A DNA stretch of 64,000 nucleotides from Hyphomicrobiales bacterium (GCA_024236415.1 JACKKN010000002.1:310001-374000); one strand, 5' to 3'. Shown: positions 1 to 8,980, counted from the first letter of the stretch. The notes: a model not told the origin generated them from the letters alone. Numbers and translations are program-made.

Positions 1-3000
1 AGGGCGCGGCCGGGTTCGCGCAGGTGGTTGATGAAGTCCACCAGCAGGATCGAGTTGCGCACGATGATGCCGGCCAGGGCGATGAACCCGATCATGGAGG
101 TGGCCGTGAACGGGGCGTTGAACAGCCAGTGCCCCAGCATGATGCCGATCAGAGTCAGGGGCACCGGGGTGAGGATCACCAGCGGCACCTTGAAGCTGCC
201 GAACTGGGCCACCACCAGCAGGTAGATGGCCAGCAGGGCGAAGGCGAAGGCCAGCCCCATGTCGCGGAAGGTGACGTAAGTGATCTCCCACTCGCCGTCC
301 CACAGCAGGGTCACGGCGCCCTCGTCGGTGGGCTGGCCGTGGTAGCTGACGGTGCCGGTCCAGCCGGCCTTGTGCAGTTCCTCCTCCACCGCCAGCATGC
401 CGTAGACCGGGGCCTCGAAGCGGCCCGCCAGCTCGCCGGTCACCATTTCGGTGAAGTGGCCGTTGTGGCGGAACAGGGGGTAGGACGCACGCTCGCGGCG
501 CAGGCGCAGGACGTCGCCCAGCTCGACCACGGCGCCGGTGTCGGCGGCCTCGCCGGGCGCCGGGATGGGGGTGGACAGCAGCCGCTCGCCCGGGGTCAGG
601 CCCGACTTGGGCAGGCGCACGGCGATCTCCACCGGGTTGACCCCGTGGCCGCGGTGGGAATAGCCAACGCTGACCCCGCCGATCAGGGCCTGCAGGGTGT
701 CGTACACGGCCTGTTCCTGGACGCCGTGGAACTCCAGGTTCTCCTGGTCGATCTCGAACCGCACCCGCTCGGGCGGGGCGCCGAAGGAATCGTCCACGTC
801 GACCACGAAGTCCACGGCCTCGAAGGCGGCGCGCACCTGGCGCGCGGACTCGCGGCGGGTCTGCTCGTCGGGGCCGTAGATCTCGGCGATCAGGGTGCTC
901 AGCACCGGCGGGCCGGGCGGCACCTCGACCACCTTGACGCTGGTGCCGGCCGGCACCGGCAGGTCGTGCAGGCGCCGGCGCACCTCCAGGGCCACGTCGT
1001 GACTCTGGCGGTCGCGCGCGTGCTTGGGGGTCAGGTTGACCTGCAGGTCGCCCTCCCAGGGCTTGCCGCGCAGGTAGTAGTGGCGCACCAGGCCGTTGAA
1101 GTTGAACGGCGCCGCCGTGCCGGCGTAGGCCTGCATGTGGGTCAGCTCGGGGATGTCCTTGATGCGCTCGGCGGCGGCCATCAGGACGCGCTCGGTCTGT
1201 TCCAGGCTGGCGCCCTCGGGCAGGTCCACCACCACCTGGAACTCGGACTTGTTGTCGAACGGCAGCAGCTTGACGGTCACGTCGCGGGTGGCGAACAGGA
1301 CCAGGCTGCCCAGGGTCACCACGCCGACCAGGCCCAGGAACAGGCCCGAGCGCCAGCGCCCCACCAGCAGCGGCCCCGCCACCCGGCGGTAGAAGCGGCC
1401 CATGGCGCCCTCGTCGTGGCCCTCGACGGCCTCGTCGTGGGGGGTGCCGTGGTGCTCGTCGGGCAGCGGCGCGCCGGCCGCCGGCAGGTCCTTGCCGCGG
1501 CAGCCGATGGTGCACAGGAACCAGGGCGTGACGATGACGGCGATGAAGAACGAGAACAGCATCGCCGCCGAGGCGTTGGCCGGGATCGGGCTCATGTAGG
1601 GCCCCATCAGCCCCGAGACGAACATCATGGGCAGCAGGGCGGCGACGATGGTCAGGGTGGCGACGATGGTCGGGTTGCCGACCTCGGCCACGGCGGCGAT
1701 GGTCGACTGGATGGGGTTGCGGGTGCCGCCCATCTTCCAGTGGCGGACCACGTTCTCGACCACCACGATGGCGTCGTCGACCAGGATACCGATCGAGAAG
1801 ATCAGCGCGAACAGGCTGACCCGGTTGATGGTGTAGCCCATCATCCAGGACGCGAACAGGGTCAGCAGGATGGTGGTGGGCACCACCACCATGACCACCA
1901 GCCCCTCGCGCCAGCCCAGCATGACCGTGATCAGCACCACGATCGACACCGTGGCCAGGCCCAGGTGGAACAGCAGCTCGTCGGCCTTCTCGGCCGCGGT
2001 GGCGCCATAGTCGCGGGTGACGCTGACCTCGACCCCGTCGGGCAGCAGGCGGCCGCGCACGGATTCCAGGCGTTCCAGGATCTGCGCCGCCACGTCGACG
2101 GCGTTGGCGCCCTTGCGCTTGGCCAGGGCCAGGGTCACCGCCGGCAGGCGGGTCAGGGCGCCGTCCTTGCCGGTCTCCAGGTGCCAGACCCGGTGCTCGA
2201 CCGGCTTGGCGCCCACCACCACGTCGGCCACGTCGCGCACATACACGGGGCGGCCGTCGCGGGCGGTGATCAGCAGCAGGCCGATGTCGGGCACGCCCTG
2301 CAGGGTCTGCCCGGCCACCGCCGGCAGGGTGCGCCCGGCGTCGCGCAGGTCGCCGATCAGGAACGAGCGGTTGGCGTTGCGCACCTTGGCCACCAGTTGC
2401 TCCAGCGTCACCCCGTACAGGGCCAGCCGCTCGGGGTCCGGCTCGACCCGGATCTGGTCGGGGCGGCCGCCGGCGATGAAGGTCAGGCCCACGTCGGGCA
2501 CCTTGACCAGTTCGAAGATCAGCTCCTCGGCGATGTCGTACAGGGCGTTGTCGTTCCAGCGCGCCGCCTGTTCGGGCTTGGGCGACAGGGTCAGGGTGAC
2601 GATGGGCACGTCGTTGATGCCGCGGCCGATGATCAGTGGCTCGGGGATGCCGATGGGCAGGCGGTCCAGGTTGGCGCGGATCTTGTCGTGCACGCGTACG
2701 ATGGCCACGTCGCCGGCGGTGCCGACCTTGAACCGGGCCGTGACCACGACCCGGTCGTCCTGGCTCTGGGAATAGACGTGCTCGACCTCGTCGATGCCCT
2801 TGACGATGTCCTCCAGGGGCTTGGTCACCAGCTCGACCGCGTCGGCGGCCTTGAGGCCGTTGGCGTCGACCATGATGTCGACCACCGGCACGCTGATCTG
2901 CGGCTCCTCCTCGCGCGGCAGGGCCATCAGCGCCAGCACGCCCAGGACGATGGCCGCCATCAGCATCAGCGGCGTCAGCGGCGAGGCGATGAAGGATCGC

Positions 3001-3029
3001 GTCAGGACCCCGGAAAATCCCAGCTTCAT
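1..3029 (-). CDS. RND efflux transporter permease, truncated by the window edge
   Basis: Inner-membrane proton-driven pump of the AcrB/HAE type. About 1,009 residues are read from ATG at 3029 and the frame is still open at base 1, so only the C-terminal end is missing. The first helix (IASPLTPLMLMAAIVLGVLALM) leads into the first large periplasmic loop. The proton-relay pair in helix 4 is intact (GILVDDAIVVVENV), and near the window edge a second membrane block repeats the pattern (IALAGIIVRNSILLVDFIN), as expected from the internal duplication of RND pumps. A GGGGATC ribosome site precedes the start, 10 nt after the stop of the adaptor gene, so the two form one operon. Substrate cannot be told from sequence. 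Confidence 0.93.
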   Translation of the reverse strand, partial: MKLGFSGVLTRSFIASPLTPLMLMAAIVLGVLALMALPREEEPQISVPVVDIMVDANGLKAADAVELVTKPLEDIVKGIDEVEHVYSQSQDDRVVVTARFKVGTAGDVAIVRVHDKIRANLDRLPIGIPEPLIIGRGINDVPIVTLTLSPKPEQAARWNDNALYDIAEELIFELVKVPDVGLTFIAGGRPDQIRVEPDPERLALYGVTLEQLVAKVRNANRSFLIGDLRDAGRTLPAVAGQTLQGVPDIGLLLITARDGRPVYVRDVADVVVGAKPVEHRVWHLETGKDGALTRLPAVTLALAKRKGANAVDVAAQILERLESVRGRLLPDGVEVSVTRDYGATAAEKADELLFHLGLATVSIVVLITVMLGWREGLVVMVVVPTTILLTLFASWMMGYTINRVSLFALIFSIGILVDDAIVVVENVVRHWKMGGTRNPIQSTIAAVAEVGNPTIVATLTIVAALLPMMFVSGLMGPYMSPIPANASAAMLFSFFIAVIVTPWFLCTIGCRGKDLPAAGAPLPDEHHGTPHDEAVEGHDEGAMGRFYRRVAGPLLVGRWRSGLFLGLVGVVTLGSLVLFATRDVTVKLLPFDNKSEFQVVVDLPEGASLEQTERVLMAAAERIKDIPELTHMQAYAGTAAPFNFNGLVRHYYLRGKPWEGDLQVNLTPKHARDRQSHDVALEVRRRLHDLPVPAGTSVKVVEVPPGPPVLSTLIAEIYGPDEQTRRESARQVRAAFEAVDFVVDVDDSFGAPPERVRFEIDQENLEFHGVQEQAVYDTLQALIGGVSVGYSHRGHGVNPVEIAVRLPKSGLTPGERLLSTPIPAPGEAADTGAVVELGDVLRLRRERASYPLFRHNGHFTEMVTGELAGRFEAPVYGMLAVEEELHKAGWTGTVSYHGQPTDEGAVTLLWDGEWEITYVTFRDMGLAFAFALLAIYLLVVAQFGSFKVPLVILTPVPLTLIGIMLGHWLFNAPFTATSMIGFIALAGIIVRNSILLVDFINHLREPGRA

Positions 3030-3039
3030 GGCCGATCCC

Positions 3040-4020
3040 CTACTCGGGCCTGACGACGACGTCGCCGGGGCGCAGGCCGGACAGGATCTCGACCCCCGCC
3101 GCCGTGGCGGGGCCGGGCTGGACCACGGTCTCGGTGCCGTCCTTGAGGCGGGCGAAGGTCACGCCGAAGCGGGTGAACAGGTAGTCCCTGGGCACCACCA
3201 TGGCCTGGCGGGTGCCGACGGGAACCAGCACGCTGACCCGTTCGCCGACGAAGAAGCCGCCCAGGCCCGGCAGGGTGGCGTCGGCCACCACGCGGCCGCG
3301 CTCCAGCTCGGGGTACACCTGGGTGATCCGGCCCACGCGGGGCGGCGAATCGGCGGTGCGGATCTCGTCGCCGGTCTTGAGGAAGCGGGCGTGGCGTTCC
3401 GGCAGGCGCAGGCGCAGCAGGTAGTCCCGCGCCGCCAGCTCGGCCACCGGCTCGCCGGCCAGGACCACGGCGCCGGCGGTGACCCGCACCTTCAGCACGC
3501 GGCCGCCGGTGGGGGCGTAGACGGCGCCCTCGCGCTGCTGCTGGTCGATCACCTCGCGCTCGGCGCGCACGGCGGCCAGCTCGCGCTGCGCCACCTCCAT
3601 GGCGGTCTGGGCCTCGTCCAGCTTGGCCTGCGGCAGGGTGCCCGAGGCCCGCAGCTTGCGCGCCCGGTCCAGCGCCGTGCGCGCCAGGTTGTTCTGCGAC
3701 ACCAGGGACTTGATGCGCTCGTTCACGGCCTTGGTCCGCAGGTCCAGCTTGGCGTCCACCACCCGGGCGATGAGCTGGCCGGCCTCCACCTGGGCGCCCT
3801 CGTCCACCAGCAGCTCGGTGACCGTGCCGCCGATGCGGGTGCGGGCCAGGGTGACGTCGGCGGTCTCCACCGTGGCGAACACCGCCTTCAGGTCGGCGGT
3901 CTCGGCCAGGGAGACCGTGAAGTCGCCGCCGTCGGCGGCCGCGGCCGGGGTCGGCACCAGGGCCGGGGCCGCCAACGCGGCGGCCAGCAGCAGGGTCCGG
4001 GCGAGGGTCTTGGTGATCAT
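3040..4020 (-). CDS. RND efflux periplasmic adaptor (membrane fusion protein)
   Basis: A 326-residue HlyD/AcrA-type adaptor that would link the downstream permease to an outer-membrane channel. A signal peptide with an Ala-rich core ends near residue 27 (PTPAAAADG). Then come a lipoyl/barrel half (TRIGGTVTELLVDEGAQVEAGQ), a helical hairpin around residues 75-130 (VVDAKLDLRTKAVNERIKS), and the second barrel half (APTGGRVLKVRVTAGAVVLAGEPV). I start at ATG 4020, which has AGAGG upstream and begins the signal peptide; an upstream in-frame ATG at 4083 would add 21 residues lacking signal character. No outer-membrane factor gene lies in the window. Confidence 0.9.
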   Translation of the reverse strand: MITKTLARTLLLAAALAAPALVPTPAAAADGGDFTVSLAETADLKAVFATVETADVTLARTRIGGTVTELLVDEGAQVEAGQLIARVVDAKLDLRTKAVNERIKSLVSQNNLARTALDRARKLRASGTLPQAKLDEAQTAMEVAQRELAAVRAEREVIDQQQREGAVYAPTGGRVLKVRVTAGAVVLAGEPVAELAARDYLLRLRLPERHARFLKTGDEIRTADSPPRVGRITQVYPELERGRVVADATLPGLGGFFVGERVSVLVPVGTRQAMVVPRDYLFTRFGVTFARLKDGTETVVQPGPATAAGVEILSGLRPGDVVVRPE

Positions 4021-4071
4021 GTGCTTCAGCCTCTTGAAACGCGCCGTGCCAGCGCATTTGCCTGTTGACAA

Positions 4072-4112
4072 ATATATTAGCACTTTCTAAATTAACAATC
4101 ACTAATATAGTG
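4072..4112. promoter_or_regulatory. AT-rich divergent promoter/operator of the RND operon
   Basis: An AT island in otherwise GC-rich DNA between the adaptor (starts 4020, leftward) and the DUF2892 gene (starts 4225, rightward). It holds the inverted pair TATATTAG (4073-4080) and CTAATATA (4102-4109), and an overlapping near-palindrome CACTA-ATA-TAGTG at 4100-4112. This is the layout of a repressor site for a TetR-, MarR- or ArsR-type protein, but no such regulator gene is adjacent. Assignment as an operator is inference. Confidence 0.4.
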
Positions 4113-4224
4113 CACCGCCGCGGGGATGCAAGCGCCTTCGTTCCATGGCCGCCGCGCTCCCCGCACCGGCCGCGAAACCGCCCCACCCGGGGCAGACACG
4201 ACCCAAGAACAAGGAGCGCCCCCC

Positions 4225-4428
4225 ATGTCCATCGACCGCATCGTAATGGCCTTTGCCGGAATCGTCATCCTCGCCAGCCTGGCCCTGTCGCAGCTGCACC
4301 ACGTGTACTGGCTGTACCTGACGGCCTTCGTCGGGCTGAACCTGCTGCAGGCAGCCTTCACCAAGTTCTGCCCGCTGGCCATGATCCTGAAGAAGATGGG
4401 CGCCCGCCCGGGCGTGGCGTTCAGCTAG
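4225..4428 (+). CDS. DUF2892 (YgaP-like) membrane protein
   Basis: A 67-residue protein starting MSIDRIVMAFAG, with two hydrophobic helices (residues 5-24 and 29-47) and the small C-terminal FCPLAMILKKMG segment typical of DUF2892, the membrane part of YgaP-type rhodaneses. The start at 4225 follows AAGGAG; the longer open frame from 4126 has a Pro/Arg-rich leader unlike the family. It is divergent from the RND operon and shares its control region, an arrangement known from several proteobacterial RND loci. Its role there is not known. Confidence 0.85.
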   Translation: MSIDRIVMAFAGIVILASLALSQLHHVYWLYLTAFVGLNLLQAAFTKFCPLAMILKKMGARPGVAFS

Positions 4429-4455
4429 GCGGTCGGTCGACCGGGCGGCCGGGGG

Positions 4456-5394
4456 TCAGTCGAACTCCTCGCGCCGCTCGTCGATCCCCTCGGGGTCCTG
4501 GTGCACCAGGACCTCGGCGTTGGGGAAGGCATCCTCGACGGCCACCATGACCCGCTCGGCGATGTCGTGGGACCGGCGCAGGCTCTGGCTGCCGTCCATC
4601 TCCACGTGCAACTGGATGAACACCTGGGACCCGGACGACCGGGTCTTCATGTCGTGCACGTCCAGCACCCCCTTCTGGGCCAGGGTGATCTGGCGCACCC
4701 GCTCGCGGTCCTCGTCGGGCAGTTCCCGGTCCATCAACATGTTCAGGGACTGGATGCCGATCTGCCAGGCCCCCCACACGATGTAGCCGGCGATGGCCAG
4801 GGCGAACAGGGGGTCGGCCAAGGTCCAGCCCAGGTTGGCCACCAGCAGCAGCGAGACGATGACGCTGCCGTTGACCAGCAGGTCGGCCTCGTAGTGCAGG
4901 GAATCGGCGCCGATGGCCACCGACCCCGTCTTGCGGATGACGTAGCGCTGGAACCCCACCAGCACCAGGGTCAGGACGATGGAGACCCCCATCACCCAGA
5001 CCCCGATCTCGGTGTTGGCCAGGGCCCGCGGATGGATCAGGCGCTGTCCGGCCTCGACCACCAAGAACAGGGCCGAGCCGCTGATGAACGCCGCCTGGGC
5101 CAGGCCGGCCAGGGCCTCGGCCTTGCCGTGGCCGAACCGGTGCTCGTTGTCGGCCGGCTGCAGGGCGTGGTGCACGGCGACCATGTTGACCACCGACGCC
5201 GCGGCGTCCAGCAGCGAATCGATCAGGGTCGACAGCAGGCTCACCGACTCGGTCGCCAGGTAGGCCCAGAACTTGACCCCGATCAGCACCAGCGCCACGC
5301 CGACCGAGGCGTAGGTGGCCAGGCGCATGAGCCGGGCATCGGGGTTCCCATGGCCGTTCGGGGGCAGCAGGTTGGGGACGACGGTATCGGGCAT
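4456..5394 (-). CDS. fieF: Cation diffusion facilitator, FieF type
   Basis: A 312-residue proton/metal antiporter exporting divalent cations (Zn, Fe or related) from the cytoplasm. Six helices are followed by a cytoplasmic ferredoxin-like domain from about residue 215. The transport site reads as Asp59 and Asp63 (LIDSLLD) and His167 and Asp171 (HYEAD), the D-D-H-D set of FieF rather than the H-D-H-D set of strict Zn exporters. The GHGKAEALAGL loop is also present. It lies head to tail 13 nt after pdxH on the same strand, probably co-transcribed. The gene symbol is by family; metal specificity is inferred. Confidence 0.88.
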   Translation of the reverse strand: MPDTVVPNLLPPNGHGNPDARLMRLATYASVGVALVLIGVKFWAYLATESVSLLSTLIDSLLDAAASVVNMVAVHHALQPADNEHRFGHGKAEALAGLAQAAFISGSALFLVVEAGQRLIHPRALANTEIGVWVMGVSIVLTLVLVGFQRYVIRKTGSVAIGADSLHYEADLLVNGSVIVSLLLVANLGWTLADPLFALAIAGYIVWGAWQIGIQSLNMLMDRELPDEDRERVRQITLAQKGVLDVHDMKTRSSGSQVFIQLHVEMDGSQSLRRSHDIAERVMVAVEDAFPNAEVLVHQDPEGIDERREEFD

Positions 5395-5407
5395 GCCGGC
5401 CCTCCGT

Positions 5408-6007
5408 TCAGGGATACTGGCGCTCGGCCGTCCAGGCGTCGCCGTCCAGGGTATAGATCACGCGGTCGTGCAGGCGGTAGGGCCGGTCCTGCCAGAACTC
5501 GATGCGCACGGGCGCCAGGCGGAAGCCGGACCAGAAATCGGGCCGGGGCACCGTGCCGACGTTGAACTTGGCGGTGTACTCGGCGACCCGCCGCTCCAGC
5601 ACGAAACGGCCCTCCAGGGGCTGCGACTGCTTGGACGCCCAGGCGCCGATCTGGCTCAGGCGCGGGCGGGTGGCGAAATAGGCGTCGGCCTCGGCGTCGG
5701 AAACGGGCGCCACCGCCCCCTCGACCCGGACCTGGCGGCGCAGGCTCTTCCAATGGAACAAAAGCGCGGCCTGCGCGTTCTGCCCCAGTTGCGCGGCCTT
5801 GCGGCTGCCCAGGTTGGTGTAGAAGGTGAAGCCGTGGTCGTCCACGTCCTTCAACAGGACCATGCGCACGGACGGACGGCCCTCGGGCGTGCTGGTGGCC
5901 AGGGCCATGGCGTTGGCGTCGTTGGGTTCGCCCTGTTCCGCCTCGGCCAGCCATTCCTTGAACTGGGCCACCAGTTTTCCGGTTGTGATGGCGGTCACGG
6001 TGTCCAT
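5408..6007 (-). CDS. pdxH: Pyridoxamine 5'-phosphate oxidase
   Basis: A 199-residue FMN enzyme that oxidises pyridoxine or pyridoxamine phosphate to pyridoxal phosphate, the last step of vitamin B6 synthesis and salvage. Family blocks are clear: GRPSVRMVLLKD, GFTFYTNLGSRKAAQL, ALLFHWKSLRRQVRVEG, RPRLSQIGAWASKQSQPL and a C-terminal RIEFWQDRPYRLHDR. The length is usual for the family. ATG 6007 follows AAGGATT. It is divergent from the 17 kDa antigen-like lipoprotein gene. Confidence 0.96.
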   Translation of the reverse strand: MDTVTAITTGKLVAQFKEWLAEAEQGEPNDANAMALATSTPEGRPSVRMVLLKDVDDHGFTFYTNLGSRKAAQLGQNAQAALLFHWKSLRRQVRVEGAVAPVSDAEADAYFATRPRLSQIGAWASKQSQPLEGRFVLERRVAEYTAKFNVGTVPRPDFWSGFRLAPVRIEFWQDRPYRLHDRVIYTLDGDAWTAERQYP

Positions 6008-6173
6008 GCGGTAGAATCCTTATAACCGGACGTTAACGTTGAAAAGTGTAGAAACCTTTCCATATGGATTGCGACTCATGGGACGGAACGGGACCCGATG
6101 GTCGGGTCGCCGGCCGAACGTTCCCCCTGTCCACCCCCTGTATGTAATGAATCGGCCAACCGGAGATCAACCA

Positions 6174-6644
6174 ATGAAGTACCATCGCCTCGCCTGTGTG
6201 GCCATTGTCGCCGTCGCCCTGGCGGCCTGCCAGGGCAGCGGACCGAAGCAAACCGGCGGCACCCTGATCGGCGCCGGCCTGGGCGCCCTGGCCGGCTCGC
6301 AGATCGGCGGCGGCTCGGGCAAGCTGGCGGCCGTGGCCATCGGCGCCCTGGGCGGCGCCTGGCTGGGCAGCGAGATCGGCAAGTCGCTGGACCGCGCCGA
6401 CCGCTCGATGATGGAGCGCAACGCCCAGTACAGCCTGGAAAACAACCGCACCGGCGCCACCTCGACCTGGCAGAACCCGGATTCGGGCCATTCCGGCACC
6501 ATGACCCCGACCAACACCTACCAGACCTCGTCGGGCAACTATTGCCGCGAGTACGAGACCACGGTGATCATCGACGGGCGCGAGGAGCGGGCCTTCGGCC
6601 GCGCCTGCCGGCAGCCGGACGGTACCTGGCAGGTCGCCAACTGA
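6174..6644 (+). CDS. Glycine-zipper surface lipoprotein (17 kDa antigen family)
   Basis: A 156-residue lipoprotein. The signal peptide ends in a lipobox (VALAAC), giving a lipidated Cys at residue 19. It is followed by a glycine-zipper 2TM segment (TLIGAGLGALAGSQIGGGSGK and a second LGGAWLGSEIG stretch), then a soluble C-terminal part with NYCREYETTVIIDGREERAFGRAC, as in rickettsial 17 kDa antigen relatives. Start at 6174 has CGGAG 10 nt upstream; the longer open frame lacks signal-peptide character upstream. Likely outer-membrane attached; the exact function of the family is unsettled. Confidence 0.9.
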   Translation: MKYHRLACVAIVAVALAACQGSGPKQTGGTLIGAGLGALAGSQIGGGSGKLAAVAIGALGGAWLGSEIGKSLDRADRSMMERNAQYSLENNRTGATSTWQNPDSGHSGTMTPTNTYQTSSGNYCREYETTVIIDGREERAFGRACRQPDGTWQVAN

Positions 6645-6671
6645 CCCCTGCCCCGCGGGGTGGGAATCCGG

Positions 6672-6701
6672 GCGCGCGCGGGCACCCCGCGCGCGCTTTT
6701 T
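6672..6701 (+). terminator. Rho-independent terminator of the lipoprotein gene
   Basis: A perfect 11-bp stem, GCGCGCGCGGG (6672-6682) and CCCGCGCGCGC (6686-6696), with a CAC loop, followed directly by TTTTT (6697-6701). It lies 28 nt past the lipoprotein stop and would end that transcript before fabI. Confidence 0.9.
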
Positions 6702-6756
6702 CATGCCCGCGCGGCGCCGTCCGGGCCCGGAAACCGGGCCGCCGGCCGCCCGGCTT

Positions 6757-6783
6757 TTGACTTTTCCGGGTTTCGTGTAGGAT
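6757..6783 (+). promoter_or_regulatory. Possible sigma-70 promoter of fabI-aroC
   Basis: TTGACT (6757-6762) and TAGGAT (6778-6783), separated by 15 bp, lie between the upstream terminator and the fabI start at 6848. The spacing is short for sigma-70, so this is a weak call, but it is the best match in the gap. Confidence 0.35.
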
Positions 6784-6847
6784 GCCCCGCGTCGCGGCGC
6801 GGCGCGGCGCGGCGATCCATTCCGAGAAGAAGAAATTAGGGGTTTCC

Positions 6848-7660
6848 ATGGTTGCTACCGGGACTTTGATGGCGGGCAAGAAGGGCCTGATCATGGGGGT
6901 CGCCAACGAGCGGTCCATCGCCTGGGGGATCGCCCGGGCCGTCCACGCCCAGGGGGCCGAACTGGCCTATACCTACCAGGGCGACGCCCTGAAGAAGCGT
7001 GTCGTGCCCCTGGCCGAGCAGACCGGCGCCGACCTGGTGCTGCCCTGCGACGTGACCGACGGCGCCAGCATGGACGCCGTGTTCGCCACCCTGGCGGAAA
7101 CCTGGGGCAGGCTGGATTTCCTGGTCCACGCCATCGCCTACGCCGACAAGGAGCAGCTGAAGGGCCGCTACATCGACACCACGGCGGAAAACTTCGCCAT
7201 GTCGCTGAACATCTCGTGCTTCTCGTTCACCGAGGTCTGCCGCCGCGCCTCGGCCATGATGACCGACGGGGGCAGCCTGCTGACCCTGACCTACCTGGGG
7301 GCCGAGCGGGTGATGCCCCACTACAACGTCATGGGTGTGGCCAAGGCGGCGCTGGAGGCCAGCGTGCGCTACCTGGCCGAGGACCTGGGCAAGGACCGCA
7401 TCCGGGTCAACGGCATGTCGGCCGGGCCCATGAAGACCCTGGCGGCGTCGGGCATCGGCGATTTCCGCTACATCCTGCGCTGGAACGAGTTCAACTCGCC
7501 GCTGCGCCGCAACGTCACCCTGGACGAGGTCGGCGGCGCCGGCATGTACCTGCTGAGCGACCTGTCCGCCGGCGTCACCGGCGAGATCCACCATGTGGAC
7601 TGCGGCTACCACGTGGTCGGCATGAAGGCGGTCGACGCACCCGACATCACCGTCAGCTAA
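6848..7660 (+). CDS. fabI: Enoyl-[acyl-carrier-protein] reductase (NADH)
   Basis: A 270-residue member of the FabI class, which reduces trans-2-enoyl-ACP in the last step of each fatty-acid elongation cycle; the usual target of triclosan and diazaborines. The nucleotide-binding start (GLIMGVANERSIAWGIA) carries the FabI-type Gly pattern. The active site reads TYLGAERVMPHYNVMGVAK, giving Tyr149, Tyr159 and Lys166 with the Y-x6-K spacing. Start at 6848 has AGGGG upstream; an in-frame ATG at 6782 lacks one. The stop overlaps the aroC start by one base (TAATG), so translation is probably coupled. Confidence 0.96.
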   Translation: MVATGTLMAGKKGLIMGVANERSIAWGIARAVHAQGAELAYTYQGDALKKRVVPLAEQTGADLVLPCDVTDGASMDAVFATLAETWGRLDFLVHAIAYADKEQLKGRYIDTTAENFAMSLNISCFSFTEVCRRASAMMTDGGSLLTLTYLGAERVMPHYNVMGVAKAALEASVRYLAEDLGKDRIRVNGMSAGPMKTLAASGIGDFRYILRWNEFNSPLRRNVTLDEVGGAGMYLLSDLSAGVTGEIHHVDCGYHVVGMKAVDAPDITVS

Positions 7661-8730
7661 TGCCCGGCAACAGCTTCGGCCAGGCCTTCCGGGTCACCAC
7701 CTTCGGCGAAAGCCACGGCCCGGCCATCGGCTGCGTGGTCGACGGCGTGCCGCCGGGCCTGGACCTGGCCGAGGCCGACATCCAGGTCTTCCTCGACAAG
7801 CGCCGCCCGGGCCAGTCCCGCCACACCACCCAGCGCCAGGAGGCGGACGCGGTCCGCATCCTGTCCGGCGTGTTCGAGGGCCGCACCACCGGCACCCCCG
7901 TGGCCCTGCTGATCGAGAACACCGACCAGCGGTCCAAGGACTACGGCGCCATCAAGGACCTGTTCCGCCCCGGGCACGCCGACTACACCTACTTCAAGAA
8001 GTACGGCATCCGCGACTACCGCGGCGGCGGCCGGGCCAGCGCCCGCGAGACGGCCATGCGCGTGGCCGCCGGGGCCATCGCCCGCAAGGTGCTGGGCACG
8101 GACGTGGTGATCCGCGGCGCCATGGTGCAGATGGGCCCCCACGCTATCGACCGCGCCGCCTGGAACTGGGACCAGGTGGCCCGCAACCCGTTCTGGTGCC
8201 CCGACGCCCAGGCAGCCTCGGCCTGGGAAACCTACCTGGACGGCATCCGCAAGGCCGGCTCCAGCACCGGCGGGGTGATCGAGGTGGTGGCCGAAGGGGT
8301 CCCCGCCGGCCTGGGCGAGCCCCTGTTCGACAAGCTGGACGCCGAGCTGGCCAAGGCCCTGATGGGCATCCCGGCGGCCAAGGGGGTGGAGATCGGCGCC
8401 GGCTTCGCCGCCGCCGCCCTAGAGGGGCCCGACAACGCGGACGAGATGCGCATGGACGGGGACAAGGTGACCTTCCTGGCCAACAACGCCGGCGGCATCC
8501 TGGGCGGCATCTCGTCGGGCCAGGACATCGTCGCCCGCCTGGCCATCAAGCCCACCAGCTCGATCCTGACCCCGCGGCGCACGGTGTCGGTCCAGGGCAC
8601 CGACGCCGAGATCGTCACCAAGGGCCGCCACGACCCCTGCGTCGCCATCCGCGGCGTGCCGGTGGCCGAGGCCATGGTCGCCTGCGTCCTGGCCGACCAC
8701 CTGCTGCGCTTCCGCGGGCAGTGCGGGTAG
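7660..8730 (+). CDS. aroC: Chorismate synthase
   Basis: A 356-residue enzyme converting 5-enolpyruvylshikimate 3-phosphate to chorismate, the branch point of aromatic amino acids, folate and quinones; it needs reduced FMN. Family signatures are all present: the N-terminal GESHGPAIGCVVDGVPPG, then the GHADYTYFKKYG and RDYRGGGRASARETAMRVAAG blocks, and near the C-terminus GILGGISSGQ and GRHDPC. Length is usual. It begins in the stop codon of fabI (TAATG). A palindromic repeat follows. Confidence 0.97.
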   Translation: MPGNSFGQAFRVTTFGESHGPAIGCVVDGVPPGLDLAEADIQVFLDKRRPGQSRHTTQRQEADAVRILSGVFEGRTTGTPVALLIENTDQRSKDYGAIKDLFRPGHADYTYFKKYGIRDYRGGGRASARETAMRVAAGAIARKVLGTDVVIRGAMVQMGPHAIDRAAWNWDQVARNPFWCPDAQAASAWETYLDGIRKAGSSTGGVIEVVAEGVPAGLGEPLFDKLDAELAKALMGIPAAKGVEIGAGFAAAALEGPDNADEMRMDGDKVTFLANNAGGILGGISSGQDIVARLAIKPTSSILTPRRTVSVQGTDAEIVTKGRHDPCVAIRGVPVAEAMVACVLADHLLRFRGQCG

Positions 8731-8831
8731 GGTCGCGGCCTCCGCCTCCACCGCCGCCGTTCCCGCGCACGCGCCACCGGATGCACGTTTCCCCCGGCCG
8801 GCCGAAATGCCGAAAACCAGTCGAAAACAGT

Positions 8832-8980
8832 GTCATCCCCGCGAAGGCGGGGATCCATTCCGCCGTCGTTTCCGGTCAACCGGCAGGTGCAAACAGGCAC
8901 CGGGCCTTGCGGCCAATGCGATCCGTTACCCATGACCGCCATGGCGACGGAATGGGTTCCCGCTTTCGCGGAAACGACGG
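8832..8980. repeat. Dispersed palindromic repeat (REP/MITE-like)
   Basis: An inverted pair of the widespread bacterial GTCATCCCCGCGAAGGCGGGG type. The left unit at 8832-8861 contains the hairpin CCCCGC-GAAG-GCGGGG (8837-8852). The right unit at about 8950-8980, read on the minus strand, is TCGTTTCCGCGAAAGCGGG followed by AACCCATTCCG. About 90 bp separate them. It fills the gap after aroC and may act as a bidirectional transcription stop. No transposase is inside. Confidence 0.75.

Noticed and set aside
24..3053. A 1,009-codon open frame on the plus strand
   Set aside because: It is the antisense shadow of the RND permease: low-complexity Gln, His, Gly and Asp, while the minus strand gives a complete RND pattern.
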